DNA from: Theocolax elegans
Taxonomy: Eukaryota > Arthropoda > Insecta > Hymenoptera > Cerocephalidae
DNA: 64,000 bases
Assembly (NCBI GenBank): GCA_026168455.1
Contig: CM047426.1
Span: forward strand, 61,734,958-61,798,957
Direction of reading: 5' to 3'
Shown: one piece after another, positions 10,441 through 21,039 of the stretch
How the letters are laid out: every line of letters begins with the position of its first letter
Numbering within the stretch: the first letter of the stretch is position 1
Program-made: the position numbers and the translations under genes
The notes under the pieces: generated by a model
Databases searched by the model: none
The model's input: the letters and a program-made list of their open reading frames with translations, nothing else
Told to the model about the DNA's origin: nothing

Positions 10441-10783
10441 TATACCGAACGTTCCTAAATTCACCTCTGCTTTTTTCGAAATATTATAGTTTTACACTTT
10501 CTTCCACGAGTTTCAGTTCAAGAGGAAGGGATTCCCTCGAGTGGCGGCTCCTGTCTGAAACAATAGCAGGTATTTTTTATCGCCCAGGAATCCTTATATT
10601 TCCTCTGAAAAGTCGTCACCTTTAAGAGGTTAGGACTCTTCGTTCCACAAATTGGCGGCTCATCAACGGCAAATTTTTTCGCCCAGTCTACACAGCGCCT
10701 CAACCGGCCACCACCTATAATAAAGGGTCATCCTTGTCGGGGTTTCTGCTTTATTCTCAAGGCCTCATTTACATCTTTGGGAA

Positions 10784-11465
10784 ATGCAGCCAGTTACGTG
10801 CAACACGTGCTTCGTTTGCAGTTGGAGAATTGTCAAAAAGGATCATGCAGAGGTATGCTCTCGATGGGGCAACTGTATTCACGCGAATTGCTTCGCGCTA
10901 ATTCCCGACTGTAACGAACCGCGTTGTTGCCGACTTGCGAGGACTTCTGCTTTGCCCGCGTCGCGAGAGGGGGCAGCACCCCCGGGACTGTTTCAATCGA
11001 GAACGATCGCGCTCCAGTCGTCGCGAAATTTACAGCGACCCCCACCAGGGGGGCTCGCTCACTGGGACCTGCTCCGGCCTACCCGCACAATCGACCGGCA
11101 CCGTTGATATGGTCGCTCTCTTCTCGAAGTTCGCGAGCCGTTTAGAGGAAAATATTGAGCGCACGGTCTCGCGCATAGAATCGTCGGTTCAGGGTCTGGC
11201 TAGCGAAATTTGGGACCTAAATTCCCGAGTTTTGCAGATAGAGGCAGCGACTGAGGAGAGATTTGCCGGCGACTCGGATCGCCTGGGACCTTTTAAAAGC
11301 GCGAATGAGAACATTCGCGATTTATTCAGTGAGGTCCGGGGAAATCAGTCGGAGTCTACCATGTTCTCCACTAGAGATATTTGCGAGGTTCTAGTGCTCC
11401 GTGTCCCTGCTAACCTCGAGTTGGTAAGGAGTAGGGGGGGTTGTTGCAGCTTACATCAGGAGTAA
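10784..11465 (+). pseudogene. LINE C ORF1 (zinc finger plus coiled coil)
   Basis: The frame at 10784 opens with CNTCFVCSWRIVK...CSRWGNCIHANCF, a PHD-like zinc finger as in LINE B and LINE E. By about 10935 the coding frame has changed; 11109-11400 encodes a coiled-coil segment (LFSKFASRLEENIERTVSRI) and then the start of an RNA-binding domain (ICEVLVLRVPANLEL), comparable to CELLLLGLPRDLSLL in the minus-strand copy at 43827-44402. Right after this the sequence jumps into endonuclease text, so the ORF1 end and the endonuclease start are deleted. The region 10440-10783 upstream is probably its 5' UTR. Confidence 0.7.
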
Positions 11466-12103
11466 TCTTAATATTAGGCTTGTGGATCACTCTGACCCTA
11501 TTTTTGCAACTCCCCAGAGTTTATGATCTTTCAAATTTACAGTAAAACTAGTTTGCTGCTTTTCTGTGTAGTTTATAGGAGGCCCACAGAGGCGTACCCA
11601 TCAAAATTTTTTGATTCATTGACTAATTTTTTACATACTTGCGACCAGGTTGTTATGACCGGAGATTTCAACATTAACATGCGCATAAAGAGGGTCGTTC
11701 GCCATGTTGGAGTCCTACTTAGACTCACTAAACCTCGTTCTTGTTAAATCTCATCCTACTCATCGTACTCATTCATCTACCCATTCATCCCATACCATCA
11801 CCATTAAAGACTTTAACAAATCTTGGATCACCCCACACATAAAACACAACATGAAGGCTCGCAAAATGGCTTATAAAAGGTACTTGGCCACTGGCTTGAG
11901 CTCAGACTATCAGATTTATAAGGAACTCCGTAATCTTGTTTGAAACGCTATAGACTGGAGTAAATTTATGCATTTTAATAACAAAATCAAATCTGCATCT
12001 ATCTCGTCAAATTTGTGAAAGGAGCTCAGAAACATGAGTCTCGCGACTAAACCAACTTAATCACCTCTCAACATTTTCTCACTCGATCAGCTCAACAATC
12101 ATT
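11425..12103 (+). pseudogene. LINE C ORF2, endonuclease and linker
   Basis: Frame-hopping endonuclease text: LLLFCVVYRRPTEAYPSKFF and CDQVVMTGDFNINM (endonuclease GDFN motif), then YLDSLNLVLVKSHPTHRT. Downstream comes the pre-RT linker SSDYQIYKELRNLV, the same as in the minus-strand copy at 41930-42310. Stops and shifts occur about every 100-250 bp. From 11872 onward the sequence belongs to the first unit of a tandem duplication. Confidence 0.75.
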
Positions 12104-12972
12104 ATGCATCTATATCTTACTCAGCCTCACGTTTCACTTATACTCAACTTCAGTTTCATCTCATCTTCTGATGTTCTACCTTCATTTTATCCTTTAACTT
12201 CCTTCCACTTCGCTCCTATCACTCCCCATAAAATTCTATCTACCATATCCAGGGTCACATCTAAAGCCACGGGCCATTATGGAATTTCCGTTCCAATGTT
12301 AAAGTTTATAGCTCCCCAAATTGCGCCCCACCTAGCTAAACTGTTTAACCTATCTCTCTCACTGGATCCTTCCCAGAGCCCTGGACTAACTCTCTGCTCT
12401 TTCCTCTGGCCAAGTCGGGCAGGGTGATCTCGCCGATTGACACTAGGCCCATTGCGAAGCTCTGCGAAATCTCCAAAATCCTTGAAAAATTGTTGTATGA
12501 ACACCCCACAGAGTATGTAAATAGTAATAGTTAATTATTGAGAGACAAGCGCAATATCACCATCCTTATCCTGTTCGACTTCTCAAAACCGTTCGATTCA
12601 GTACCGCACGATATTCACCTTTAAAACTGCGTTCATTAGGCTGTTCTGACACCGTCATCACCTGGTTTTACCACTATATATATATATATATATATATAAT
12701 ATAGGTATAATGAATGTGAATATTTAGCATTGTTTTATATTTATGCTACTAGTATTCGTCATGAATATTTACAAAAAATTAATATTATTTATTTATAATT
12801 AAAACAGGTGTTCCTCAGGGTACTATCCTTGGGCCTCTACTTTTTATATTGTATGTAAATGATTTACTAACCAAGATGCCAGATAACTCCATACTATCAT
12901 ATGCTGATGATACAACTATCACTGCCACAGGAGCAACATGGAAAGAGGTAGAAGTAAAGATGAATAAATATC
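11872..12972 (+). repeat. 1.1-kb tandem duplication, unit 1
   Basis: Begins tataaaaggtacttggcc and ends gatgaataaatatct; the next base restarts the same sequence at 12973. It carries LINE C RT text (NLSLS..., 12104-12530), a TA microsatellite, and the first bases of LINE D RT. Compared with unit 2 it lacks single bases at several sites (for example ctctcactgg versus ctctcaactgg and agttaatt versus agtttaatt) and about 50 bp near 12780. Differences are mostly indels rather than substitutions. Confidence 0.9.
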
Positions 12973-14126
12973 TATAAAAGGTACTTGGCCACTGGCTTGA
13001 GCTCAGACTATCAGATTTATAAGGAACTCCGTAATCTTGTTTGAAACGCTATAGACTGGAGTAAATTTATGCATTTTAATAACAAAATCAAATCTGCATC
13101 TATCTCGTCAAATTTGTGAAAGGAGCTCAGAAACATGAGTCTCGCGACTAAACCAACTTAATCACCTCTCAACATTTTCTCACTCGATCAGCTCAACAAT
13201 CATTATGCATCTATATCTTACTCAGCCTCACGTTTCACTTATACTCAACTTCAGTTTCATCTCATCTTCTGATGTTCTACCTTCATTTTATCCTTTAACT
13301 TCCTTCCACTTCGCTCCTATCACTCCCCATAAAATTCTATCTACCATATCCAGGGTCACATCTAAAGCCACGGGCCATTATGGAATTTCCGTTCCAATGT
13401 TAAAGTTTATAGCTCCCCAAATTGCGCCCCACCTAGCTAAACTGTTTAACCTATCTCTCTCAACTGGATCCTTCCCAGAGCCCTGGACTAACTCTCTGCT
13501 CTTTCCTCTGGCCAAGTCGGGCAGGGTGATCTCGCCGATTGACACTAGGCCCATTGCGAAGCTCTGCGAAATCTCCAAAATCCTTGAAAAATTGTTGTAT
13601 GAACACCCCACAGAGTATGTAAATAGTAATAGTTTAATTATTGAGAGACAAGCGCAATATCACCATCCTTATCCTGTTCGACTTCTCAAAACCGTTCGAT
13701 TCAGTACCGCACGATATCTCACCTTTAAAACTGCGTTCATTAGGCTGTTCTGACACCGTCATCACCTGGTTTTACCACTATATATATATATATATATATA
13801 TAAATATAGGTATAATGAATGTGAATATTTAGCATTGTTTTATATTTATGATACTAGTATTAGTCATGAATATTTAAAAAAATAAATATTTATTTATTTA
13901 TATATTATTTATTTAATAAATATATATATATATAAAGTGACTATCAAATAATTAAAACAGGTGTTCCTCAGGGTACTATCCTTGGGCCTCTACTTTTTAT
14001 ATTGTATGTAAATGATTTACTAACCAAGATGCCAGATAACTCCATACTATCATATGCTGATGATACAACTATCACTGCCACAGGAGCAACATGGAAAGAG
14101 GTAGAAGTAAAGATGAATAAATATCT
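12973..14126 (+). repeat. 1.1-kb tandem duplication, unit 2
   Basis: Second, longer unit (1154 bp) of the duplication that starts at 11872. It keeps a longer open frame across the RT fingers (13205-13753) because the single-base losses of unit 1 are absent. It also keeps a longer AT-rich spacer before the LINE D RT. The duplicated block includes the LINE C/LINE D junction, so the duplication happened after the two elements were joined. Confidence 0.9.
13205..13753 (+). pseudogene. LINE C reverse-transcriptase N-terminal part
   Basis: A 182-residue frame with MLKFIAPQIAPHLAKLFNLS, TGSFPEPWTNSLLFPLAKSG and DTRPIAKLCEISKILEKLLY, the fingers blocks of a non-LTR RT. Near 13670 another frame has ILFDFSKPFDSVPHD, the block with the first catalytic Asp. 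The text ends in a TA microsatellite at about 13780-13805. The RT catalytic box of this family is not present here; the following RT at 13960 is a different family. Confidence 0.8.
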
Positions 14127-14820
14127 AGAAGAGGTCTCCATTTGGCTAAGATTAAACAAACTAACTCTAAACATACAGAAAACTGTTTATATCACTTTTG
14201 GGAATTATTGTGATAGTGTTCCAGACAAGATAGATATCAAGATAAACAATGAGTTAATTAAGCGAGTAACGGAGGTCAAATATCTAGGTATACATTTTGA
14301 CATGAACATGAAATGGAATAAACATATTGAATACTTGATAAATAAAACTAAGTATCTAATTTTTGTATTCAGCAAAATAACTAAATTCATGGATAGTAAC
14401 ACATTGAAAATTATATACTATGCTCTATTTAACAGTGTGATTAACTATGGAATCATAGCATGGGGTGGAGTATATCAAAATAACTTACAACTATTACAAT
14501 CTATACAAACAAAGATCCTAAAAATTATAAACAAAAATACTTTTCAAATAATAAGCCCTTTAAACATACAAAAATCTTTCGCATATCAATGTCTTCTTTA
14601 TTACTATAACGATCTTAAAAGACAAATTTTAAATTCAGAAAGTAAAACAAGACGAAAACTTATAATTAAGCCTAAATTCGTTAAAACAGTGAGCACAAAA
14701 AATAGTTATATAAAAGCAATAGACACGTTTAATAACCTGACAAGAGATTTAAAGGTATTAGATATTAACAAGAAAAGTAACAAAAAAAAAATAAAAGACT
14801 GGATAAGAATCAATGAATAA
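13960..14820 (+). pseudogene. LINE D reverse transcriptase, catalytic box to C-terminus
   Basis: The frame opens at [20 protein letters not shown], the pre-catalytic block, then [18 protein letters not shown] with the YADD catalytic pair, then VKYLGIHFDMNMKWNKHIEY and the connection domain to a Lys-rich end (IKDWIRINE). The part from the annotated ATG at 14002 is 272 residues without a stop. It is 5'-truncated right at the GVPQG block, where it joins LINE C DNA. The AT-rich codon use differs clearly from LINE C. Probably a Jockey/CR1-like clade; the clade is an inference. Confidence 0.85.
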
Positions 14821-15256
14821 TAAAATGAAAGCATCAAATATTGATTGTCAGCAGTTCAAGATTTGGCTTTTAAAAATACATGCACAAGAGATCTTGCAAC
14901 TTACTAGTGATACTATGAAAGTACAAGAATTATTACATGCTGTTAAACTAGATATAAACAAATATACAAATCTTAGAATTGAAATTAAACAAAGTCTGTC
15001 GTCATCTCACAGTATAATTCTAGATATAAGAACTTATATTTGTGCGAATGGTAAATGCAATCATAATGTAGATCGCAAACATCGTCGAATTTCAAATTAT
15101 AACTACAATAAAATGAGTGACTTTTTTTCAAAAACAAATATAAAACTTAATAATATCACTGAAGAAATACTGTATATATGGATGAAAGAAACAGAAAATG
15201 AAAAAAATAATATAATGACTAAAAAATTTATAAAAGAATGTGAAACAAATATATAA
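14813..15256 (+). CDS. Unidentified 147-aa ORF overlapping the LINE D stop
   Basis: Opens at the ATG of atgaataataaaatg, overlapping the end of the RT frame by 8 nt; the ATG at 14825 is an alternative start. The product is Lys/Asn/Ile-rich with one Cys pair (YICANGKCNHNVDRKHRR) and no domain I recognise. It ends CETNI and is followed almost at once by the next ORF (clean copy at 15707). It could be a third ORF of the LINE, part of an integrated virus, or chance coding sequence. The lack of stops in very AT-rich DNA (stops would be expected often) favours recently functional coding DNA. Confidence 0.45.
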   Translation: MNNKMKASNIDCQQFKIWLLKIHAQEILQLTSDTMKVQELLHAVKLDINKYTNLRIEIKQSLSSSHSIILDIRTYICANGKCNHNVDRKHRRISNYNYNKMSDFFSKTNIKLNNITEEILYIWMKETENEKNNIMTKKFIKECETNI

Positions 15257-15685
15257 TATAAGAGAGACACTACTATTCAAAGATATAAGCCCATTGAAAC
15301 CGTTTTTGATATGTAGATAATATGGCTAAAATAAATAGTAACAATATAATATAATAATGCACCTGCTGCACCTGGAAACAAGATAGAACAAGTAAACGCG
15401 CACAGAATGACGTATGGAGACATTAATTATCTAGGAGGAAATAAGCACTACTTTATTTTTATAGAGGCATAAGAGGAACTCAGACTTTTCACTAATTCTA
15501 TGTATTCACTAAAAAGCCAACCATCATACAAAGATCCAATAATAGTAGATGATATGTATTCACCTCATCGTGCAAATGTGATTCTGCACATCCAAAACAC
15601 AAAGAAAATGTTTCCGCATTATAGAGTCACCTGTGCAGTAGGACTAACGTGCCCTGCCAGACTCAATAGTTATGAAAATAGAATG
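15239..15685 (+). repeat. 445-bp tandem duplication, unit 1 (indel-rich)
   Basis: From tgtgaaacaaatatataat to gttatgaaaa, this block is repeated at 15686-16123. Unit 1 differs mainly by single-base gains and losses (for example gatatgtagataat versus gatatgatagataat, and ggaaataagcact versus ggaaataaagcact), so the ORF is broken here but open in unit 2. Like the 11872 duplication, the first unit is the noisy one. Confidence 0.9.
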
Positions 15686-15706
15686 TGAAACCAATATATA
15701 AATAAG

Positions 15707-16201
15707 ATGAGACACTACATTCAAAGATATAAGCCCATTGAAACCGTTTTTGATATGATAGATAATATGGCTAAAATAAATAGTAACAATATAATGACTA
15801 ATAATGCACCTGCTGCACCTGGAAACAAGATAGAACAAGTAAACGCGCACAGAATGACGTATGGAGACATTAATTATCTAGGAGGAAATAAAGCACTACT
15901 TTATTTTTATAGAGGCATAAGAGGAACTCAGACTTTCACTAATTCTATGTATTCACTAAAAAGCCAACCATCATACAAAGATACAATAATAGTAGATGAT
16001 ATAGTATTCACATCATCGTGCAAATGTGATTCTGCACTCCAACACAAAGAAATGTTTCCGCATTATAGAGTCACCTGTGCAGTAGGACTAACGTGCCCTG
16101 CCAGACTCAATAGTTATGAAAAAATAGCATATGCAAGAAGCAGAAACGCGTCAACAGAAACTTTTACGACTGCTAGAGCCATGCTAGTAAGATATTGGTA
16201 A
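15707..16201 (+). CDS. Unidentified 164-aa ORF with picorna-like capsid flavour
   Basis: An open frame from MRHYIQRYKPIETVF to LVRYW, inside unit 2 of the 445-bp duplication. Two spots recall the last third of a picorna-like jelly-roll capsid protein: an N-terminal basic 'RY.P' segment and ALLYFYRGIRGTQTF, which resembles the 'YRG.' strand, followed by MFPHYRV. This is a pattern impression, not a domain match. If right, it is an endogenous copy of an insect RNA virus gene; polycipiviruses of ants, which have several short capsid ORFs, would be the first comparison. It follows the 147-aa ORF closely in a different frame. Confidence 0.35.
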   Translation: MRHYIQRYKPIETVFDMIDNMAKINSNNIMTNNAPAAPGNKIEQVNAHRMTYGDINYLGGNKALLYFYRGIRGTQTFTNSMYSLKSQPSYKDTIIVDDIVFTSSCKCDSALQHKEMFPHYRVTCAVGLTCPARLNSYEKIAYARSRNASTETFTTARAMLVRYW

Positions 16202-16887
16202 GCTAGTAGCTAAAATAATAATAATAAAAACAATAAAGTAATAAATAAAGAGAACATAAATAAATTATTTATATAAAAGACAACCAATAAATACAAATAA
16301 TTGAATCTGATATGATATAATATAATAAAACATATTCTTATCTAATAATAAAACTTATTTTAAAAATATATAAATGTATAATAAATGTTACACCATACAA
16401 ACTTTAGAAATTTATCAGTTTTGGTGTATAAGTAAGAAAAAAACCCTTATACCCAGATGTATGAATGAGTAGGCAGAGATGGGCAACTCGTGTCAGGAAG
16501 TCCGACTGGGAAGTACTATCGATGTCGATTGTGTGCATGTATAGTATGTGTGTTAATGATGGATGGCATGGTGGTTTGCTGTACTAAGTACTGCATAACT
16601 AACCAGCGTTTTTGTTAAGTTTTAATAGTTTTAAACCAGACCTGCGAACAGGAAATCTTATTTTCCTCTGCAGGTTTCACGGCATTGTAGTGGCGTTATT
16701 GTAAAATAATTGCGTATCACTGTAACTGCGAGTGAAATGTTTTGTAGGAATTGTGTATGTATACAATACTTTTGTGCCATATACATATGTTTTCTATGTA
16801 ACTCTGGTTAATAATAAATAAATAATATGTTGTTTATAAAACTAGAAAATATTTTTTCCGTATTTATTAAAAACTAATATTATTCTT
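16202..16887. other. No gene seen
   Basis: AT-rich DNA with ata/aat simple runs to about 16400, then mixed sequence around the word gatggatggcatggtgg. No ORF, repeat or inverted ends that I can support. Confidence 0.6.
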
Positions 16888-17855
16888 TGTAACGGGGTGG
16901 GTACTGGGGAATGTAAGGCCCCCAGTTAGGCCCAATCTGTCCCAACTTACCAACCTAAGTATACAGTCCCACATTTCAGCACTTCAGTAAAACGTTATCA
17001 ACAATCGAGATATTATGTTAGTCGTTGAGAAAGATCGTATCGCCGAGTCAATTTATTAAATAAACAATTAAAAAATAATAAATTAACATTAACCTTGAAA
17101 GGAGAGTCGTACCGATAACTACCCCCGAGGTCAGCGCGAAAACTATTTGTTAAAACTTATTAACGGTCGAGTAATAAGCAACCGATCCGGGAATGATCGG
17201 CTGCTTAACCTGATGGCTACTACGTCACGCCATGTCACGTAGATACCTCTGACGTAGGAGCTCTGACGTAGTAGCTGCCTACGTAACGCGCAACTTTTCT
17301 CGTGAAGTGGCTTCCGCGAACCACCGACCTATCTACCCGGGCGTGATTTATCACAAGAGGGGGTAAAGAGGAACGTTTCCTAACCTGGACCGTACCAGGA
17401 ACTCGGAAAAATATCAATAGGACACGCGGGTCCAATGTGGTGCACCACTCACCTTTGTATTCCCGAGACACCGCTCGAAATACGTTGAAACAGCGGGAAC
17501 GACCGCGCATGATCTCCCCGTCTATCTCTCTTTCTCTCTCAATCCTTTGGGCGAACTGGCCCCGATCTTCCGCCTTTACCGTGGACGGAATCCGGAGTGG
17601 TGGAGGCGTACGACTTTGCTCGGCGTATTGGGTGGTGTGGGGGAAGCCTGTCCGCACCTACACCGTATCACACACACGCACACTTCTCCGATAAATACGA
17701 TAAAAGAGACCGTTATCTCGGCCAGTATCGACACCGTGCGCGCGCTTTTCGGTACTCCTTCTTGGCGCGCACGATTCTCGCGCGTTCGTGCGCGCGCCGT
17801 GCTGTATATCCTTTTTCGCGTTGCTTACCTGATCGGTAACTCGCTTACCGTTATA
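16888..17855. mobile_element. Solo LTR 1 (968 bp, TSD tctt)
   Basis: Starts TGTAACGG and ends CCGTTATA, inverted ends with one substitution from the expected CCGTTACA. It is flanked by identical TCTT at 16884-16887 and 17856-17859. TG...CA-type ends with a 4-bp duplication are typical of Gypsy-group LTRs, and no internal region remains. The interior is GC-rich with alternating CG words; the ORFs in it overlap on both strands and look non-coding. A cluster of ACGTCA-like motifs lies at 17219-17290. LTR orientation is unclear. Confidence 0.8.
17219..17290. promoter_or_regulatory. Cluster of CRE/bZIP-like ACGT motifs in solo LTR 1
   Basis: In 72 bp there are six ACGT-core words: tacgtcac, gtcacgtag, tgacgtag (twice), ctacgtaa and one overlap. 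TGACG(T) is the half-site of CREB/ATF-type bZIP factors. The repeated spacing (ctctgacgtag twice, 15 bp apart) suggests local duplication. Regulatory use is an inference. Confidence 0.45.
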
Positions 17856-17942
17856 TCTTATATTATTTATTATATCCATATATTTTTGTAATAATAAATA
17901 AGTTCTTATATTATAATATTGATAGATAAATACAATAATAAA

Positions 17943-18212
17943 TTAAATAATTTCTGAAACATTTTTATTTTGTAACTTATATCTGGTAGCAATATACATG
18001 ATATTGTTTTTCATAATAAATAGACATGCAGTACTTAATACATGTGATGTATAACCTGTGATTTTTTTTACATTATTTTCTGCAATTATGCTATAATTAA
18101 AATAATTAACATTAAATCCTATGGCGCGTAATGGAGTACACAAGAATTTAATCACATTATTAACTACATATACATTTTCAATATGACCAAAAGTCGGACC
18201 GTCTTCATCCAT
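17943..18212 (-). pseudogene. Hypothetical protein fragment, repeat-associated family
   Basis: An 89-aa minus-strand ORF (MDEDGPTFGHIENVYVVNNV...YIATRYKL). The order 'FG.I..+YVVNN.I.FL...L...GFN..YF.Y' followed by a Cys-Leu-Phe block and 'Y..TRY.L' resembles the C-terminal module of multi-copy uncharacterised proteins common in ant genomes, which I believe are transposon-related. I cannot name it. No upstream partner is visible to 18480, where only AT-rich DNA lies. It is probably one exon or a truncated copy. Confidence 0.4.
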
Positions 18213-18489
18213 TTCTAATATACATTGATTATCTCATTACATAAAACTAATGTTTATCACGTAAAAAAGCCGTGCTAAAGCGACACGTTTATTTTAGTAT
18301 AGTGAACGTTCACTGAAAAAATAGGTGTTTCCAACCTAAAACTCAATTAATGGTCAACCGAAATTGAAATGCGGTGTATACATTAAAACGAAAAATGTAT
18401 TCTTAATCGAAGTCAGTGCTACCAACAAAATTTTTGATGATCAATTTTCGAACACTGAAAATTTCGATGAAAAGGTTTTGTCCGTTCCC
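18213..18489. other. Short intergenic stretch, nothing seen
   Basis: AT-rich DNA between the hypothetical fragment and the LINE A copy. It contains gaacgttcac but no ORF or repeat with support. Confidence 0.5.
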
Positions 18490-19505
18490 TAAAGGGGGGT
18501 TCCGCAGGGTGTCCTGGGCCCTTTATTATTATCGATCTTTATTAATGACCTATCGCGTATCTTAAAACATTCGGATCACATGATCTTTGTGGATGACACC
18601 CAGATCTACCACTCTTTCTACCCTGCTGATCTCGTCCAGGGAGTTCAGAAAATTTCAGGAGATGCCAATGCGGTGGATAACTGGGCGAGGTCGAATGGAT
18701 CAAATTTGAACCTGAAAAAGACGAAAGTGATGATCTTGGGTAGTCAGACCTTTATTTCGCGCATTGACTTGGATACTGCCGCGAAGGTTGTAATAGGAAA
18801 TAACTTTCTTGACTATGAGTCTGAAGTCAAATCATTGGTCGTTTGGATTACACCTACCCTGGATTAGTCTCGTCAGGTCGCGTCAGTGTCGCAACGAGTC
18901 CATGGAGTTCTACACTCCTTCAGATTTTTTAAACGTGCGCTTTTGCGTCAGAATAGAAAGAGTCTTGTTGAGGTGCTTGTTTTCCCACACTTTGACTATG
19001 CGGGCGCGGTCTTTCATGACTTGGAAGACACCAAGAATTTAAAACTCCAGCGTCTATTAAATGCATGCGTTCGCTTTGTGTGGGGAAGCATTCCTTGGCG
19101 CGAACATGTGACACCATACCGTCCAAGCTAAGATGGCTGTCGGTCGAACTTAGGAGATCTGTTTTCATCGGCAGTAGTGCCTATAATATCATCTCGCACA
19201 AATTCCCGTCCTACATTGCCCGTCACTTCATTCTACGCGATGCTTCATTTTCATCCCGATCTTCCTCACGCCTCCCACCCTTGTCCCTTTTTTATCTCCC
19301 TTCTAGAACTGAAGCCCTAAATAATTCCTACATAATCACTGCCTTTCGCTTCATTAATTATCTACCTTTTACCAACTTTGACCCACTCCATTTTGTTTCC
19401 TTTAAATCAGCCTTATCATCCTATCTTTTTGAGCTCGATCGAAAGGCTTGGGAAGTGAGGGTTAGGAACGAAGGAATCGTATGCCCTCCCTTGCCTTATC
19501 TCTAA
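18490..19505 (+). pseudogene. LINE A reverse transcriptase (second copy), broken
   Basis: 5'-truncated at the pre-catalytic block: GVPQGVLGPLLL has lost one residue of the usual GVPQGSVLGP. The catalytic box follows as MIFVDDTQIYHS (FVDD), then NWARSNGSNLNLKKTKVMIL. A stop ends this frame at about 18865. The connection continues in another frame (RKSLVEVLVFPHFDYAGAVF, LQRLLNACVRFVWG) and again from 19125 to the C-terminus at 19505. The later part closely parallels 4800-5379. At least two frameshifts make it inactive. Confidence 0.88.
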
Positions 19506-19942
19506 TTTAACTTTTATTTTAATTTTTGTACATACCGTGTTGCCGTATTTCACCTTTGTATCCGTTTATATATTTATTTTATTGTATTTTATGAATTTCT
19601 TTTTCGGCATCGCTTAAATTGTATAGGATAATGCCTCTTAATCTACGTACTTCCGCTTAATTTGTTGTTATTTATTATCCGTTTCTTAGTTTTTTAGTAT
19701 TTTATAAGTATTTTCATTATGCCTTTTACTTTTTTTCAACTACCTAGCGCTACTTATACATATTGTTACTTTTTATTTCTTATATTCTTATTTGTATGTT
19801 AAATATTTATCCACAGTTAATTTTTAATTTTATTTTTATTTTTATTTTTATTTTATTCTTAATTTTATGCGCTTCTTATGTAACTTTTAGTGTATACGAG
19901 GTTTTACCCCTAATACCCAACAAAATCAATCAATCAATCAAT

Positions 19943-19984
<42 letters not shown>
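19506..19984 (+). mobile_element. LINE A 3' UTR and (AATC)n(CT)n tail
   Basis: T-rich 3' UTR without ORFs of note, ending aaaatcaatcaatcaatc at 19921-19945 and then a pure CT run to 19984. The same atca tail marks the other copy at about 5945-5970, which defines the 3' end of this family. Confidence 0.8.
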
Positions 19985-19986
<2 letters not shown>

Positions 19987-21039
19987 GTAAGTGTACATAC
20001 ACACTCTACACTGCTCCTATTTACCTCCCTGATTCACAAAATATTTAATATTTTTTTGGGAGTATATTTATATTGCAGTGTTCCTGGTACCTGAGGGCTC
20101 TTTTTGGTATAATACCTTTTGTGTTTTCGAGCCCTGAGTTTTCAGTACCAGTATTTCAACTTTTTTTATATTTTGCACTTGTTGGCGGGACATCTACCAT
20201 CTCGATCAAGGTTTTCGTCCCTGACATGACGTCTATACGACCACTATTGCTGACCGGTGTGACACTACCTGCTGTGCTTCCTTAATCTACACCTGCATAA
20301 TACCAGTCTATTGACAGTTTCAGTGACGAAGTGTTATAGTGTTGTGACGTTTTTGACTAAAATAATTTTTGTGCATTAGTTTACTGTTATAAGTGTGCGT
20401 TTGTGGTATTACATGTTATAAACTTATATTAATTAATTATTTTAAATTTTACTTTAAGTGGTTGCCTTAAAAATTGAAATTGGCTTGATATAATATATTT
20501 TCAATTGCTAGATTAAATTAACACGTGGCAATTATCCCTCTCGGTCTACGTAGTTTACAATTTTACCGCTTGGTGGTACCACTTGTACTGTTTTTGAGAG
20601 TTTATGTTTATTTTTAATTTTAAGAGACAGATTTATAATTTTTAATTTATTATTTTTTTTTATACCCAGCACTACCGCACGTGCGCCTGTTATTATTCAG
20701 CACGCTAATTGTAATATAAATATATATAGTTACACTTGTTATTATTGCGTGATATGCAAGCATCTATATATATATATATGTATGTGTATGTATATAAATA
20801 CGCATTCATTTATACGTACTGTGATACGCTTCACATTTTAATTATTTACTTATTATTAATATCAGCGGCGCGCTATACTGCAGCATATTATATTAAACTA
20901 CATTGTATGGTGTATTTATGGGTGGCTTTACTCTGCGTGCACATTGCTCAACTATCTTTTATACTACATTTTAAATTAATATTTTATTAATTTAATATTT
21001 AATGAAATAATATTTTAGAGGTCATATTTATGACCTCTA
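19985..21039 (+). other. Probable 5' UTR of LINE E; no gene
   Basis: No conserved ORF. The sequence leads into a LINE ORF1 start at 21040 and is most simply its 5' UTR, with a TA/TG microsatellite at 20764-20795. The 70- and 84-aa ORFs here have no features. Confidence 0.45.

Noticed and set aside
17235..17891. Overlapping GC-rich ORFs (140, 114, 85, 80 aa)
   Set aside because: They overlap on both strands inside a solo LTR, have no domains, and their length follows from the GC content.
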